NCBI RefSeq assembly: GCF_963668515.1
Contig: NZ_OY764866.1
Coordinates: forward strand, 434,001-498,000
Length of the DNA stretch: 64,000 nt
Reading direction: 5' to 3'
Source of the DNA: an uncultured Ilyobacter sp.
GTDB lineage: Bacteria; Fusobacteriota; Fusobacteriia; Fusobacteriales; Fusobacteriaceae
Position 1 is the first letter of the stretch. Each line of letters starts with the position of its first letter. The translations under genes and the position numbers were made by a program. The notes beneath the pieces are model-generated. The model worked only from the letters and a program-made list of their open reading frames with translations, did no database searches and was not told the origin of the DNA. Of this stretch, positions 50,749-58,482 are shown one piece after another.

Positions 50749-51663
50749 TTATAGGGTAGTCGTTGCTTTTGGTTTAAATAGTTTTTCAAAGGATATTTTC
50801 TTATCATTAATAAGGACACCAGAAAGGATTAGAAGACCTCCTGTAACCATAAGTGGAGTTATTTTCTCATTTAATATAAGCACGGAAGATATCATAGCCA
50901 CAAGAGGTATCAGATAAATAAAGTTAGTTGTCTTTATTATTCCTATTATATTTATCGACCTGCTCCACATTATAAAACAGATAGAAGAAGCGACTAAGGC
51001 AAGATAAAATATGCTAAAAGATACATCTTTATTAAGCAGATACTCAAAATGTATTTTTACCTTGAATAAGTAAAGTCCAGGCAGCATGAAAATCAGACCG
51101 TAAAAAAATGTCTTTCTGACAACTAATAGTCCAGAGTAGCTTTTATCTACCTTTCTCAGAAGGTTGGAGTATATAGCCCATATGATAGAGCATACCACAG
51201 CCAAGACATCCCCTATAGGATTAATTTTTAGAACTTTGTTTCCATTATAAAGTATTAGGAATATCCCTGTTATGGCTAAGGCAAAGCCCAAAATAAGGTT
51301 TTTATCAAACTTTTCGTCCTCAGTGGTGAAATGAGCTATTATTGATGAAAATATTGGTATAGAGGATACTATAAGTCCTACATTTGAAGCTGAAGTATAT
51401 TTCAGTGCCATATTTTCTACTAAAAAATAAAGCATCCCCCCTGTAAGCCCTAATAACAAAAACAACTTCTCTTCCTGAAAATTAAATTTAAAATTAAATC
51501 TCGGTTTTACAACCAACAAAAATAAATAGGCTATTAAAAATCTCAAAAAAAGTACCTCAAAAGGTGTAAAATAATTTAATAAATTTTTGGTAATTGCATA
51601 GGTCGTACCCCATACAAATATTGTTATAAATGCCATTGTGTATCCTAGGTATTTACTGTTCAT
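50749..51663 (-). CDS. EamA/DMT family transporter
   Basis: The 304-residue protein has ten predicted helices in two EamA halves. Half one begins MAFITIFVWGTTYAITKNLL and has the FEVLFLRFLIAYLFLL segment. Half two has GDVLAVVCSIIWAIYSNLLRKV. PLVAMISSVLILNEKITPLM and GGLLILSGVLIND close the protein in the usual way. Members export metabolites or amino acids; the substrate is not predictable. Its own start is preceded by GGGGGC. It stands alone. Confidence 0.85.
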   Translation of the reverse strand: MNSKYLGYTMAFITIFVWGTTYAITKNLLNYFTPFEVLFLRFLIAYLFLLVVKPRFNFKFNFQEEKLFLLLGLTGGMLYFLVENMALKYTSASNVGLIVSSIPIFSSIIAHFTTEDEKFDKNLILGFALAITGIFLILYNGNKVLKINPIGDVLAVVCSIIWAIYSNLLRKVDKSYSGLLVVRKTFFYGLIFMLPGLYLFKVKIHFEYLLNKDVSFSIFYLALVASSICFIMWSRSINIIGIIKTTNFIYLIPLVAMISSVLILNEKITPLMVTGGLLILSGVLINDKKISFEKLFKPKATTTL

Positions 51664-51728
51664 ATTGCCCCCTATACTATTTTATCTATCTATTTATCTT
51701 TATATCTCTAAATATATGCCCTATCCGC

Positions 51729-52404
51729 CTATCCTATTTTCAGGCACCTCATAGAAAGAGAGGAGTGATGTATTTCATCATATAAAAACTCTGTTTTTTC
51801 TCCCGCTGTCTGCATGGCTACAACATAAAGCAGAGGGAGGTAATGTTCATCAGTGGGAAGGGAAAGTTTTGCACACTCACCTGCGTTTCTATAATCAATA
51901 AGATTATTATGACTGCCACTGCTTATAGAATCTGCTATATGCCTGTCAAATTCCACAGCCCAAGAATGGGGTTCTGATATCTCTCAGAAAAGAGAGTTTT
52001 TTCCCTAGCTGATAATGAGAGTATTCATCTAAATTCATATCTAGGCTCATCTGCAGTACAGAAATATCTCCCTCTGGGTAAGTATGAGTCAGAATTGCCC
52101 ATGAACCGTGGTCAAGCCCCCAGTAATCAGCTCCTATTACTGAGATATTTTCTTTGTTTAAAGTTTCTATCATATAGTCTGAAAGTTCTTTTGGGAAACC
52201 ATAAAAATCATATATTTGCCTGGGATCATCAGACGAAGTTATAGTTGTACCCCCTGTCTGCCAGTGGGCTGATATTACGAGAATAGCTTCTGGTTTTTCT
52301 ATAGTTTCAGATATTTTTTTCAGGGGTTTTGTAAAGCTATTGTCTGACATAGCATTCATCGGATTGCCGTGACCTATAAATAAAACAGGCTGTCTTTTGT
52401 TCAT
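51729..52404 (-). pseudogene. Broken LigB-type extradiol dioxygenase gene (YgiD/DODA family)
   Basis: Two frames on the minus strand share one ancestral protein. The first (52404 to about 51946) has PVLFIGHGNPMNAMSDNSFT, ISAHWQTGG and GLDHGSWAILTHTYPEGDI. The second (about 51973 to 51729) has HSWAVEFDRHIADS, LSLPTDEHYLPLLY and HHSSLSMRC. Between LSFLRDI and WAVEFD intact homologues have about 30 more residues, including the G-S-G-N-x-V-H-N metal-ligand block. So a deletion and a frame change have removed an active-site His. Intact enzymes open the ring of DOPA-like catechols. The gene is almost certainly inactive. Confidence 0.8.
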
Positions 52405-52682
52405 CGTGTACCTCCAAATATAGATGCAATTTTTTTATATTATATACGATTCCCCTTATTTTACCCACATAAATTATTTAATTTTGGGCCATTGTGCCCA
52501 ACTTATCAACAGAAATCATCATTATTTATTTTTATATATATTCCATATATGGGTCGGCTATATATTATATAATTGCATTTATTTTTAAAACCAGCTATAA
52601 TTCATATATAGAATAAATTAAAAGTTATTTTTACATCAACCAAATAAATTGAAACATTTATATAAATCACAGGAGGTGGTTA

Positions 52683-52757
52683 ATGTGCAAAAGATTACCT
52701 CATTACCTGGATTTGAAGGATACTCAAAAATATGGGGAAATAGCCAAACTTAAGTAA
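52683..52757 (+). CDS. Possible 24-residue peptide (MCKRLPHYLDLKDTQKYGEI...)
   Basis: ATG at 52683 lies behind AGGAGGTGG, the strongest ribosome-binding site in this region. It is followed by 24 codons to a TAA at 52755. The peptide is polar with one Cys at position 2 and ends AKLK. No homologue is known to me. It precedes three RNA hairpins and the triple-repeat protein on the same strand, and may be a leader peptide or a precursor peptide. The alternative is a fortuitous short frame in a structured leader. Confidence 0.45.
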   Translation: MCKRLPHYLDLKDTQKYGEIAKLK

Positions 52758-52768
52758 AAAACGGGGGA

Positions 52769-52858
52769 AGTACTTCTAGTAGTACTAGCATAATGAAAAA
52801 CTCATTATGCATTTGTAGCGCTTTAATTGTCAACCTAAATGGTTGATGCTGAAATCGC
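52769..52858 (+). ncRNA. Candidate structured leader RNA of three hairpins
   Basis: H1: AGTACT-TCTAGT-AGTACT (52769-52786). H2: GCATAATG-AAAAACT-CATTATGC (52788-52810). H3 (52818-52858): GCG/CGC and TTT/AAA, a symmetric 6x6 internal loop (AATTGT/ATGCTG), CAACC/GGTTG and a TAAAT loop. H3 ends four bases before the AGAGGAGGGAG ribosome-binding site of the next gene. No T run follows, so it is not a terminator set. It fits no riboswitch class I know. Confidence 0.5.
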
Positions 52859-52878
52859 AAAAGAGGAGGGAGATTTTT

Positions 52879-53217
52879 ATGAAAAACTTAAACATATTAG
52901 ATACTGAGGTATTTTACGAATATAAGGAATTAATAATGGACATGAACCACAATGTATACGACGGTGCAGGTTCTAGTGAAGACTGTGAAATAGTAGAAGA
53001 GATCTACAGATTCGAACCAAAAACAGATGCTTTTGAAGATATGAAAGAGCTTATAGAGGATACGAACCACAATGTATATGACGGTGCGTTAGATTCAGTA
53101 CTCTACTGTGATGCAGAGGAAGAGATCTATAGATTTGAGGAGCCTGAAGTTTTCCAGGAGATAAGAGACCTTATAGAGGATACAAACCACTATGTATATG
53201 ATGGTGTTGCAGTCTAA
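52879..53217 (+). CDS. Unrecognised acidic protein with three internal repeats (NHNVYDG motif)
   Basis: ATG at 52879 has GAGGAGGGAG upstream; an earlier in-frame ATG (52843) lies inside hairpin H3. The 112 residues consist of three ~40-residue units. Each has a F-x-E-x-(K/R)-(E/D)-L-I-x-D segment, then an N-H-x-V-Y-D-G motif (residues ~24-30, ~63-69, ~103-109); the first two units end in E-E-I-Y-R-F-E. The repeats are alike at DNA level too, so they arose by duplication. The protein is strongly acidic, lacks a signal peptide or membrane helix and has two Cys. No family is recognised; metal binding or a multi-core precursor peptide are conceivable but unsupported. Confidence 0.7.
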   Translation: MKNLNILDTEVFYEYKELIMDMNHNVYDGAGSSEDCEIVEEIYRFEPKTDAFEDMKELIEDTNHNVYDGALDSVLYCDAEEEIYRFEEPEVFQEIRDLIEDTNHYVYDGVAV

Positions 53218-53245
53218 TTGACGATTAAAAAAAATATTAAAAATA

Positions 53246-53280
53246 AAATCTCAGAATTATCTGGGATTTTTTATTTTTTG
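53246..53280 (+). terminator. Terminator after the triple-repeat gene
   Basis: AAATCTCAGA and TCTGGGATTT (one G-T pair) flank ATTA and are followed by a long T-rich tract. Confidence 0.75.
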
Positions 53281-53346
53281 AAAATTTTAGCAGTGTAAAT
53301 ATAAACAAGACGCCCCAAGGACGCCCTGTTTATGGTAAAAATTATT

Positions 53347-53913
53347 TTATTTATTGTTTACTCTCTCTAAATATTCACCATTTCTTGTATCGATTCTGAT
53401 AACATCTCCGATATTTACAAAGAGTGGCACACTTAACTCATATCCAGTTTCAATAGTAGCAGGTTTTAGAACTTTTCCAGTAGTATCTCCTCTTAATCCT
53501 GGCTCTGTGTAAGTAACTTCTCTTTCTACAGAGTTAGGAAGCTCTACACCTACAGGTCTCTCTTCATATAATAAGATATCTATGAACATCTCTTCCTTTA
53601 GATAGTTCGTAGCATCCCCTAGATCGTCAGCTGTAAGAGCGATCTGCTCAAAAGTTTCCTGGTCCATAAAATTGTAGTCTCCACCAACTTCATATAAGAA
53701 TTGCATTGTCTTTTTATCAAGTCTGATATCGTCAAGCTTATCAGCTGCTTTCATAACGTCTTCTTTAATTTGACCTGTAATAAGATTTTTCATTTTGAAT
53801 TTTACAACTGCAGAGTTTCTCCCTGATTTGTTGTAAGTAGCCTTTTGAATTATAAATACTTCTTCACCTATTTTGATGATATTTCCAGATGAAATTTCTT
53901 GTGCTGTTTTCAA
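53347..53913 (-). CDS. efp: Translation elongation factor P with Arg32
   Basis: The 188-residue three-domain beta-barrel protein rescues ribosomes stalled at polyproline stretches. The domain I loop reads Y-N-K-S-G-R-N-S-A with Arg at position 32, the residue that is rhamnosylated in one EF-P class; the lysine type would have Lys there. Other segments are typical: KFKMKNLITGQIKEDVMKAA, YNFMDQETFEQIAL and a C-terminal GDVIRIDTRNGEYLERVNN. The modifying enzyme EarP is encoded 120 bases upstream on the same strand, which makes Arg32 rhamnosylation the natural inference. Confidence 0.95.
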   Translation of the reverse strand: MKTAQEISSGNIIKIGEEVFIIQKATYNKSGRNSAVVKFKMKNLITGQIKEDVMKAADKLDDIRLDKKTMQFLYEVGGDYNFMDQETFEQIALTADDLGDATNYLKEEMFIDILLYEERPVGVELPNSVEREVTYTEPGLRGDTTGKVLKPATIETGYELSVPLFVNIGDVIRIDTRNGEYLERVNNK

Positions 53914-54033
53914 TGTTATACCCTCCTAATTCCTTTTTATATATTGTATCATAGACTTAAAAGATTGGCAAAGCTAATATTTCATTCTAAAAGACTGATG
54001 ATAACTCCTCTCTGAAGCCAACCGTTTTTAAAT

Positions 54034-55194
54034 TTAAAAATCATTTTCAGAAAGCTTTTCCTTCAAAAAACAAAGAAGTTTATCTGCTAGGTTTCCGTTT
54101 TTTTTCACATAATCTGATAGATATTTAAAGGTTTCTTTCTTTTTTTCAAATTCTTGGAAAAACCCGTAAAAATCTTCTTCTTCAAGGTTATAATGATTTT
54201 CAGTTCTACAGTTATAATTATAAGTTATTTTTGAATAACTTTCATAAAAGTTTTCTGGGATTTTATCTTTTAAAAATGATAAAAAACCTTCTACCTTATT
54301 CAAATGCTCTCTTTCTTCCTGGCAGTAGGCATGCCATAGAAATGGCACCCTTGAAACTATGGCTCTAGAGAAACTCTCCTCACCTCTGACAAGATTGAAG
54401 TCTGAGTTATACAAAATTTTATCATAAAGGTTCTGTTCTACGTAATCCATAAATACTACCTTTGTATTTTTAAGAGTTTTTAGATTTTTCGTGATCAAAA
54501 AACCATTTTTACTCATATCGCCGAAAACCAAAAGAGTCACCTTTTTGTTAAAGTCTTCAAGAGTATCCAAAAAGTTCTGAAAATTATATTCATATGAAAA
54601 AACAGTCCCTATGAAAGTATCCTTATCAATCGACAGATCGGAATTAACAGGAAATACCTTTTCTGAATAACAAGATATCACATTATTAAAAAATCCGGCT
54701 CTATCTATGAGAGAATCTTGCCCATTTATAATCAAGCCGCCGCTCCAGTTTTCAAATCCAGGCATGTAAAAATATTTTTTTACACCTTTCACATTGATAT
54801 AAGAACTTTGAAGGTGGTATTCTTTTGCCCACTCTTCTCCTGTTAGATACTCTATATTTACTATTATCTTTAATTTTCCAGAAGAGTTTTCAAGATAAGC
54901 TTCTGGGATATCACATCCATAGGCCTCTATAGCCACCTCTGAGTTCCCTGCTTTTCTGTAGTCCTCTGAGCTCATTTCCCTCATATCATAATAGGTTATA
55001 TTCTCTATCATCTGGATTTTTTTCCCTATACTGATGTTTTTATTTATTTTTGAAAAAGTCTCTGCATCATTTAAAAACACCCTCACCCTGATATCTTGCT
55101 CTTTTCTTTTTACCTCCCTTGCCAGCCTGTAGACGAACCCTATATCACCAAAATTATCAATTATATCACAGAATATATCTATACTTTTTAACAT
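54034..55194 (-). CDS. earP: EF-P arginine rhamnosyltransferase EarP
   Basis: MLKSIDIF at 55194 (AGAGGGA upstream) is chosen over an upstream frame start at 55242. The 386-residue GT-B fold enzyme moves rhamnose from dTDP-rhamnose to Arg32 of EF-P. Family marks are IFCDIIDNFGDIGFVYRLAR at the N-terminus, FYMPGFENWSGGL in the middle, and NLVRGEESFSRAIVSRVPFL, the nucleotide-sugar site near residue 285. FLWHAYCQEEREHLNKVEGF follows. The neighbouring efp with Arg32 confirms the assignment. dTDP-rhamnose genes are not in the window. Confidence 0.92.
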   Translation of the reverse strand: MLKSIDIFCDIIDNFGDIGFVYRLAREVKRKEQDIRVRVFLNDAETFSKINKNISIGKKIQMIENITYYDMREMSSEDYRKAGNSEVAIEAYGCDIPEAYLENSSGKLKIIVNIEYLTGEEWAKEYHLQSSYINVKGVKKYFYMPGFENWSGGLIINGQDSLIDRAGFFNNVISCYSEKVFPVNSDLSIDKDTFIGTVFSYEYNFQNFLDTLEDFNKKVTLLVFGDMSKNGFLITKNLKTLKNTKVVFMDYVEQNLYDKILYNSDFNLVRGEESFSRAIVSRVPFLWHAYCQEEREHLNKVEGFLSFLKDKIPENFYESYSKITYNYNCRTENHYNLEEEDFYGFFQEFEKKKETFKYLSDYVKKNGNLADKLLCFLKEKLSENDF

Positions 55195-55416
55195 TTCATC
55201 CCTCTGTCTATATTTTTTTCCAAAGTAAATTCTTCGGACCATTTCATTATAGCAGTTTTTTTATTTACACAAAAGACAGATAAATATGTAAGCCTTATTT
55301 TTAAAATGAATTTTGATCATATAACATTAAAAAAAATTTATAAAAGAATTTATAAAATTTTACGTAATTGATCTTTATGTAGAATAAATATATTCAAGTA
55401 TCCAAGGGGGTCTAAA

Positions 55417-56148
55417 TTGAGATTTGCAATTCAATTCAAAATCAACAATAAGGAATTACCTATTGACTATCGAAGAAAATTTATCTCTTTTTTAAAAAAA
55501 TCTTTCGAAAATTATAATAAAGAAATCTATGAAAGATTCTATAAAAACAGAGACAACATAGAGAAAGATTATACTTTTTCGATATATCTGGGAAGATGCA
55601 AAATAACGAGGGAGAAAATTGAACTGGAGAATGACGAGATAATTCTGAACTTTTCCACATATGATACAGAGACGGGGCTTCATTTCTATAATGCTGTGTT
55701 GGGGTCTAAAGACAAGAAATTTGATATGGGAAAAAACAACTTTATAACCCCTCAGAGGATAAACCTTCTCAAAGAAAAAATACTGAAAGAGGACAGAGTC
55801 TTGTTTAAAACTTTTTCGCCCATTGTTATAAGGGAGCATATGAGGGAAGGGAACAGAGACAGTTTTTATACTCTGAAAGATGACGGGGGTATAGAGGTCA
55901 TTAAAAAAAATATGAAATATAGCTTAGAAAAGATCTTTGGTGAAAGTGTCCTGGAGGATATAGACAACCTTAAAATAAATGATGTAAACACAAAGACTGT
56001 GAGCATAAGAAATTACGATATCAATATTCCATGCACATTGGGGATGTTTGAAATGGAGGGGGAAAGGTACCTTCTTGATTATTTTTACAAGGCTGGATTT
56101 TCAAGCAAGAAGAGTGCAGGATTCGGTATGCTTGAGATAATGGAATAG
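55417..56148 (+). CDS. cas6: CRISPR pre-crRNA endoribonuclease Cas6
   Basis: TTG at 55417 is used, behind AAGGGGG. The 243-residue RAMP protein cuts CRISPR transcripts within the repeat. RAMP features: an N-terminal ferredoxin-like start (RFAIQFKINNKELPIDYRRK), KTFSPIVIRE, and the C-terminal glycine-rich loop KAGFSSKKSAGFGMLEIM. Catalytic His is not certain from sequence; H46-like positions typical of the family are weak here. First gene of an eight-gene cas operon; its composition is less AT-rich than cas8 to cas3. Confidence 0.9.
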   Translation: MRFAIQFKINNKELPIDYRRKFISFLKKSFENYNKEIYERFYKNRDNIEKDYTFSIYLGRCKITREKIELENDEIILNFSTYDTETGLHFYNAVLGSKDKKFDMGKNNFITPQRINLLKEKILKEDRVLFKTFSPIVIREHMREGNRDSFYTLKDDGGIEVIKKNMKYSLEKIFGESVLEDIDNLKINDVNTKTVSIRNYDINIPCTLGMFEMEGERYLLDYFYKAGFSSKKSAGFGMLEIME

Positions 56149-56159
56149 GGGGTGATGTT

Positions 56160-57542
56160 TTGGAGAAGAATATAGATAATAATCGGGTACAGCTTTATCC
56201 TTCTGACTGGAGATGGAGTGCAAGTATAGTGGGGCTAATAAAATATTTTGATTATAATGGATTAGATTATGTAATTACTGATGATTATTTAGAGTTTGAA
56301 CTCTCACTTATAAATGAAGAAAGATATTTTTTATTCGTAGAAAATCATTTTAAAGATTTAATGCACCATAAAAAATTGGAAAATTTATTAGAAATTAATG
56401 AACCTACAGAAGAGCAAGTAAAGGTTATAAATGATATATTGAAAATGAATATAAAAATAATAAAAAATTTTTTTAAAGGTTACAAATATAATGGGAATAA
56501 TAAAGAAGAACTCAAGAATCAAATAGTTAATAATAGAATGGAATTAATAAAAGGGACTTATAAAACAGGGAAATCTTTATATTCAAATTTTTGTAATGAA
56601 AGAAAAATTTTTACAGATAGGGGTGATTGTTGCAGAATAAAAGGATACAGTATAGATACTTCAAGAAAAATTGGTTCTCAGTCATTTATGGCGAATACAG
56701 AAAAATTTGTATCTACAGATTATTTATATTTTGATTTTATTCCTTTTGCTTTTTCAAAAATTAATTCAAAAATACATGAAGCCTTTTTTATAAATAATAA
56801 TTTTACGATTGATCAATTAATTAAAACTAATAAAACTGACCCAATGAATGATGAAAAGTCAATGCAAAGCAAATTATTTTTTAAAATAAAAAATTCCTCA
56901 AACTTTATTGATTATGATGTTGAAGTAATAAAAAAAGAAAGGGAAAAAGATTATTTTGAAACAATATTTGTTCGCAGAGAGGCAGTAAAAGTATTAGAAA
57001 AAATTAATGGAAAGACATTAGAAGCAGTTACTAATCCCTGTAAAGTAAAGAAGGCGTTTGCAGAAGTCAATAAAGACAGTAAGGGTAATAATTATCGAGA
57101 TAAAGACAGTATGTATAGACTTAAGTTAGAAAAAATAGTAATAGATTGCATTTTAAATAATATTAAACTTGATTTTTTAATTGATGGATTTTTAAAAGAA
57201 TATGAAAGGAACTATATAATATCGGAGTTAATAAAAATAAATGAGTTAATTTATGGAGAGGAGAAATATATGACTGAAAAACAAGGAGCAGTAATAAATT
57301 CTGCAAAAGAAGTAAAGAAAGTTTTAAAGGGGAAACAGAATAAAATCAGAGCATATGAACAAAGGCTTATAAGCGCAATAACTCTTAAGGATTATGATAA
57401 AGTCCAGGAAATTTTATTACACCTATCTGCATTTACGCAGGTAAGAATGGATTTTTTGATTGATCTGTTTGAAGATTTTGAAACAAATAAAAATTTAGCT
57501 TATACATTTATAAATACACTAGGTGAAAAGAAAAACAAATGA
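56160..57542 (+). CDS. Type I-B Cascade large subunit (Cas8/Cst1-like)
   Basis: TTG at 56160 follows AGGGGGTGATG. The 460-residue, very AT-rich gene encodes the expected large subunit between cas6 and cas7. It starts VQLYPSDWRWSASIVGLIKY, a typical Cst1 opening. It has NFCNERKIFTDRGDCCRIKGYSID, written here only to note the closely spaced Cys pair. In many Cst1 proteins two CxxC pairs bind zinc; only one compact CC is visible, so the site may be lost. A helical C-terminus (~370-455) may serve as the small subunit. Function by position: PAM recognition and Cas3 recruitment. Confidence 0.8.
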   Translation: MEKNIDNNRVQLYPSDWRWSASIVGLIKYFDYNGLDYVITDDYLEFELSLINEERYFLFVENHFKDLMHHKKLENLLEINEPTEEQVKVINDILKMNIKIIKNFFKGYKYNGNNKEELKNQIVNNRMELIKGTYKTGKSLYSNFCNERKIFTDRGDCCRIKGYSIDTSRKIGSQSFMANTEKFVSTDYLYFDFIPFAFSKINSKIHEAFFINNNFTIDQLIKTNKTDPMNDEKSMQSKLFFKIKNSSNFIDYDVEVIKKEREKDYFETIFVRREAVKVLEKINGKTLEAVTNPCKVKKAFAEVNKDSKGNNYRDKDSMYRLKLEKIVIDCILNNIKLDFLIDGFLKEYERNYIISELIKINELIYGEEKYMTEKQGAVINSAKEVKKVLKGKQNKIRAYEQRLISAITLKDYDKVQEILLHLSAFTQVRMDFLIDLFEDFETNKNLAYTFINTLGEKKNK

Positions 57543-57561
57543 AAATAGGGAGGGGATAGTT

Positions 57562-58482
57562 ATGGATAAAAAAGCTTTAACTTTGACAATTTTGGCATAT
57601 ATGACTTCAAATTATGGTGAAGGACTTGGAAATGTATCTTCTGTTCAAAAGGTTTATAAAAATGGAGAAATATATTCTACAAGAAGCAGGGAAAGTTTGA
57701 AAAATGCTATAATGGTGCAAAGTGGAATGTATGATGATTTAGTTGTAGAGGTAAATGGAGCGCCAGCTCAGAAAAAAATTAATCCAAAATTAAATGCTTC
57801 AAATTGCAGAGCACTTGAAGGTGGATATATGAATACGAAAGTTAAAGTAGAGAAAGATGAATTGACTTTCATAAGAAACAGTTCTTTTTATCTGACAGAT
57901 GCAATTTCATGTGCTCCTTTTTTAAATGAGACTAGATTTCACAATAATCTCCACCTTGCAAAAACTTTTGCTAAAGAAAATGATTTGAATGTTCAAAATG
58001 ACTCTAAAGGGGATAATAAAGTTGGTTTAATGCCATATAATTACGAGTTTGAAAAGACTATGCGGGTGTATTCTATTACTTTTGATTTGGAGATGATAGG
58101 TAAAGATGAAAATTTTAAAAATGCAGAGGCTAAAAATATAGAAAAAGCTGAAAGAGTAAATTCAATACTAGAAGCAGTTCAAAATTTGAATTTAATTGTA
58201 AAAGGAAATCTGGATAATGCAGAACCTATTTTCATAGTGGGCGGATTGAGTAAAAGAAAAACTCATGTTTTTGAAAATGTAATAAGTGTAAAAAATGGAA
58301 ATCTAGCAATAACAGATGATTTATTATATAAAATTTCAAAGGGATATAAAGTAGGTTTATTAAGGGGAGACAACTTTAAAAACGAGAATGAAATAATGGG
58401 GAAATTAAATCCTGTAAGTGTGGACCAATTTTTTGATGAACTTGAATCAGATATAAATAAATATTATGGAGTAGAAAAATGA
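57562..58482 (+). CDS. cas7: Cascade backbone protein Cas7 (Cst2/DevR family)
   Basis: ATG at 57562, with GGGAGGGG upstream, starts MDKKALTLTILAYMTSNYGE. The 306-residue protein coats the crRNA spacer. Cst2/DevR marks: N-Y-G-E-x-x-G-N-V-S-S near residue 17, YSTRSRESLKNAIMVQSGM, and LEMIGKDENFKNAEAKNIEKA. A segment around IVGGLSKRKTHVFENVISVK, typical of the Cas7 RNA-binding core, completes it. The stop overlaps the cas5 start (ATGA), so both are co-translated. Confidence 0.88.
   Translation: MDKKALTLTILAYMTSNYGEGLGNVSSVQKVYKNGEIYSTRSRESLKNAIMVQSGMYDDLVVEVNGAPAQKKINPKLNASNCRALEGGYMNTKVKVEKDELTFIRNSSFYLTDAISCAPFLNETRFHNNLHLAKTFAKENDLNVQNDSKGDNKVGLMPYNYEFEKTMRVYSITFDLEMIGKDENFKNAEAKNIEKAERVNSILEAVQNLNLIVKGNLDNAEPIFIVGGLSKRKTHVFENVISVKNGNLAITDDLLYKISKGYKVGLLRGDNFKNENEIMGKLNPVSVDQFFDELESDINKYYGVEK

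Noticed and set aside
51946-51973. Programmed frameshift in the LigB-type gene
   Set aside because: No slippery site, and about 30 conserved residues including a metal ligand are missing, so decay is the better explanation.
52493-52509. TTGGGC/GCCCAA hairpin near the dioxygenase pseudogene start
   Set aside because: Short stem without T run and no second copy; no role could be supported.
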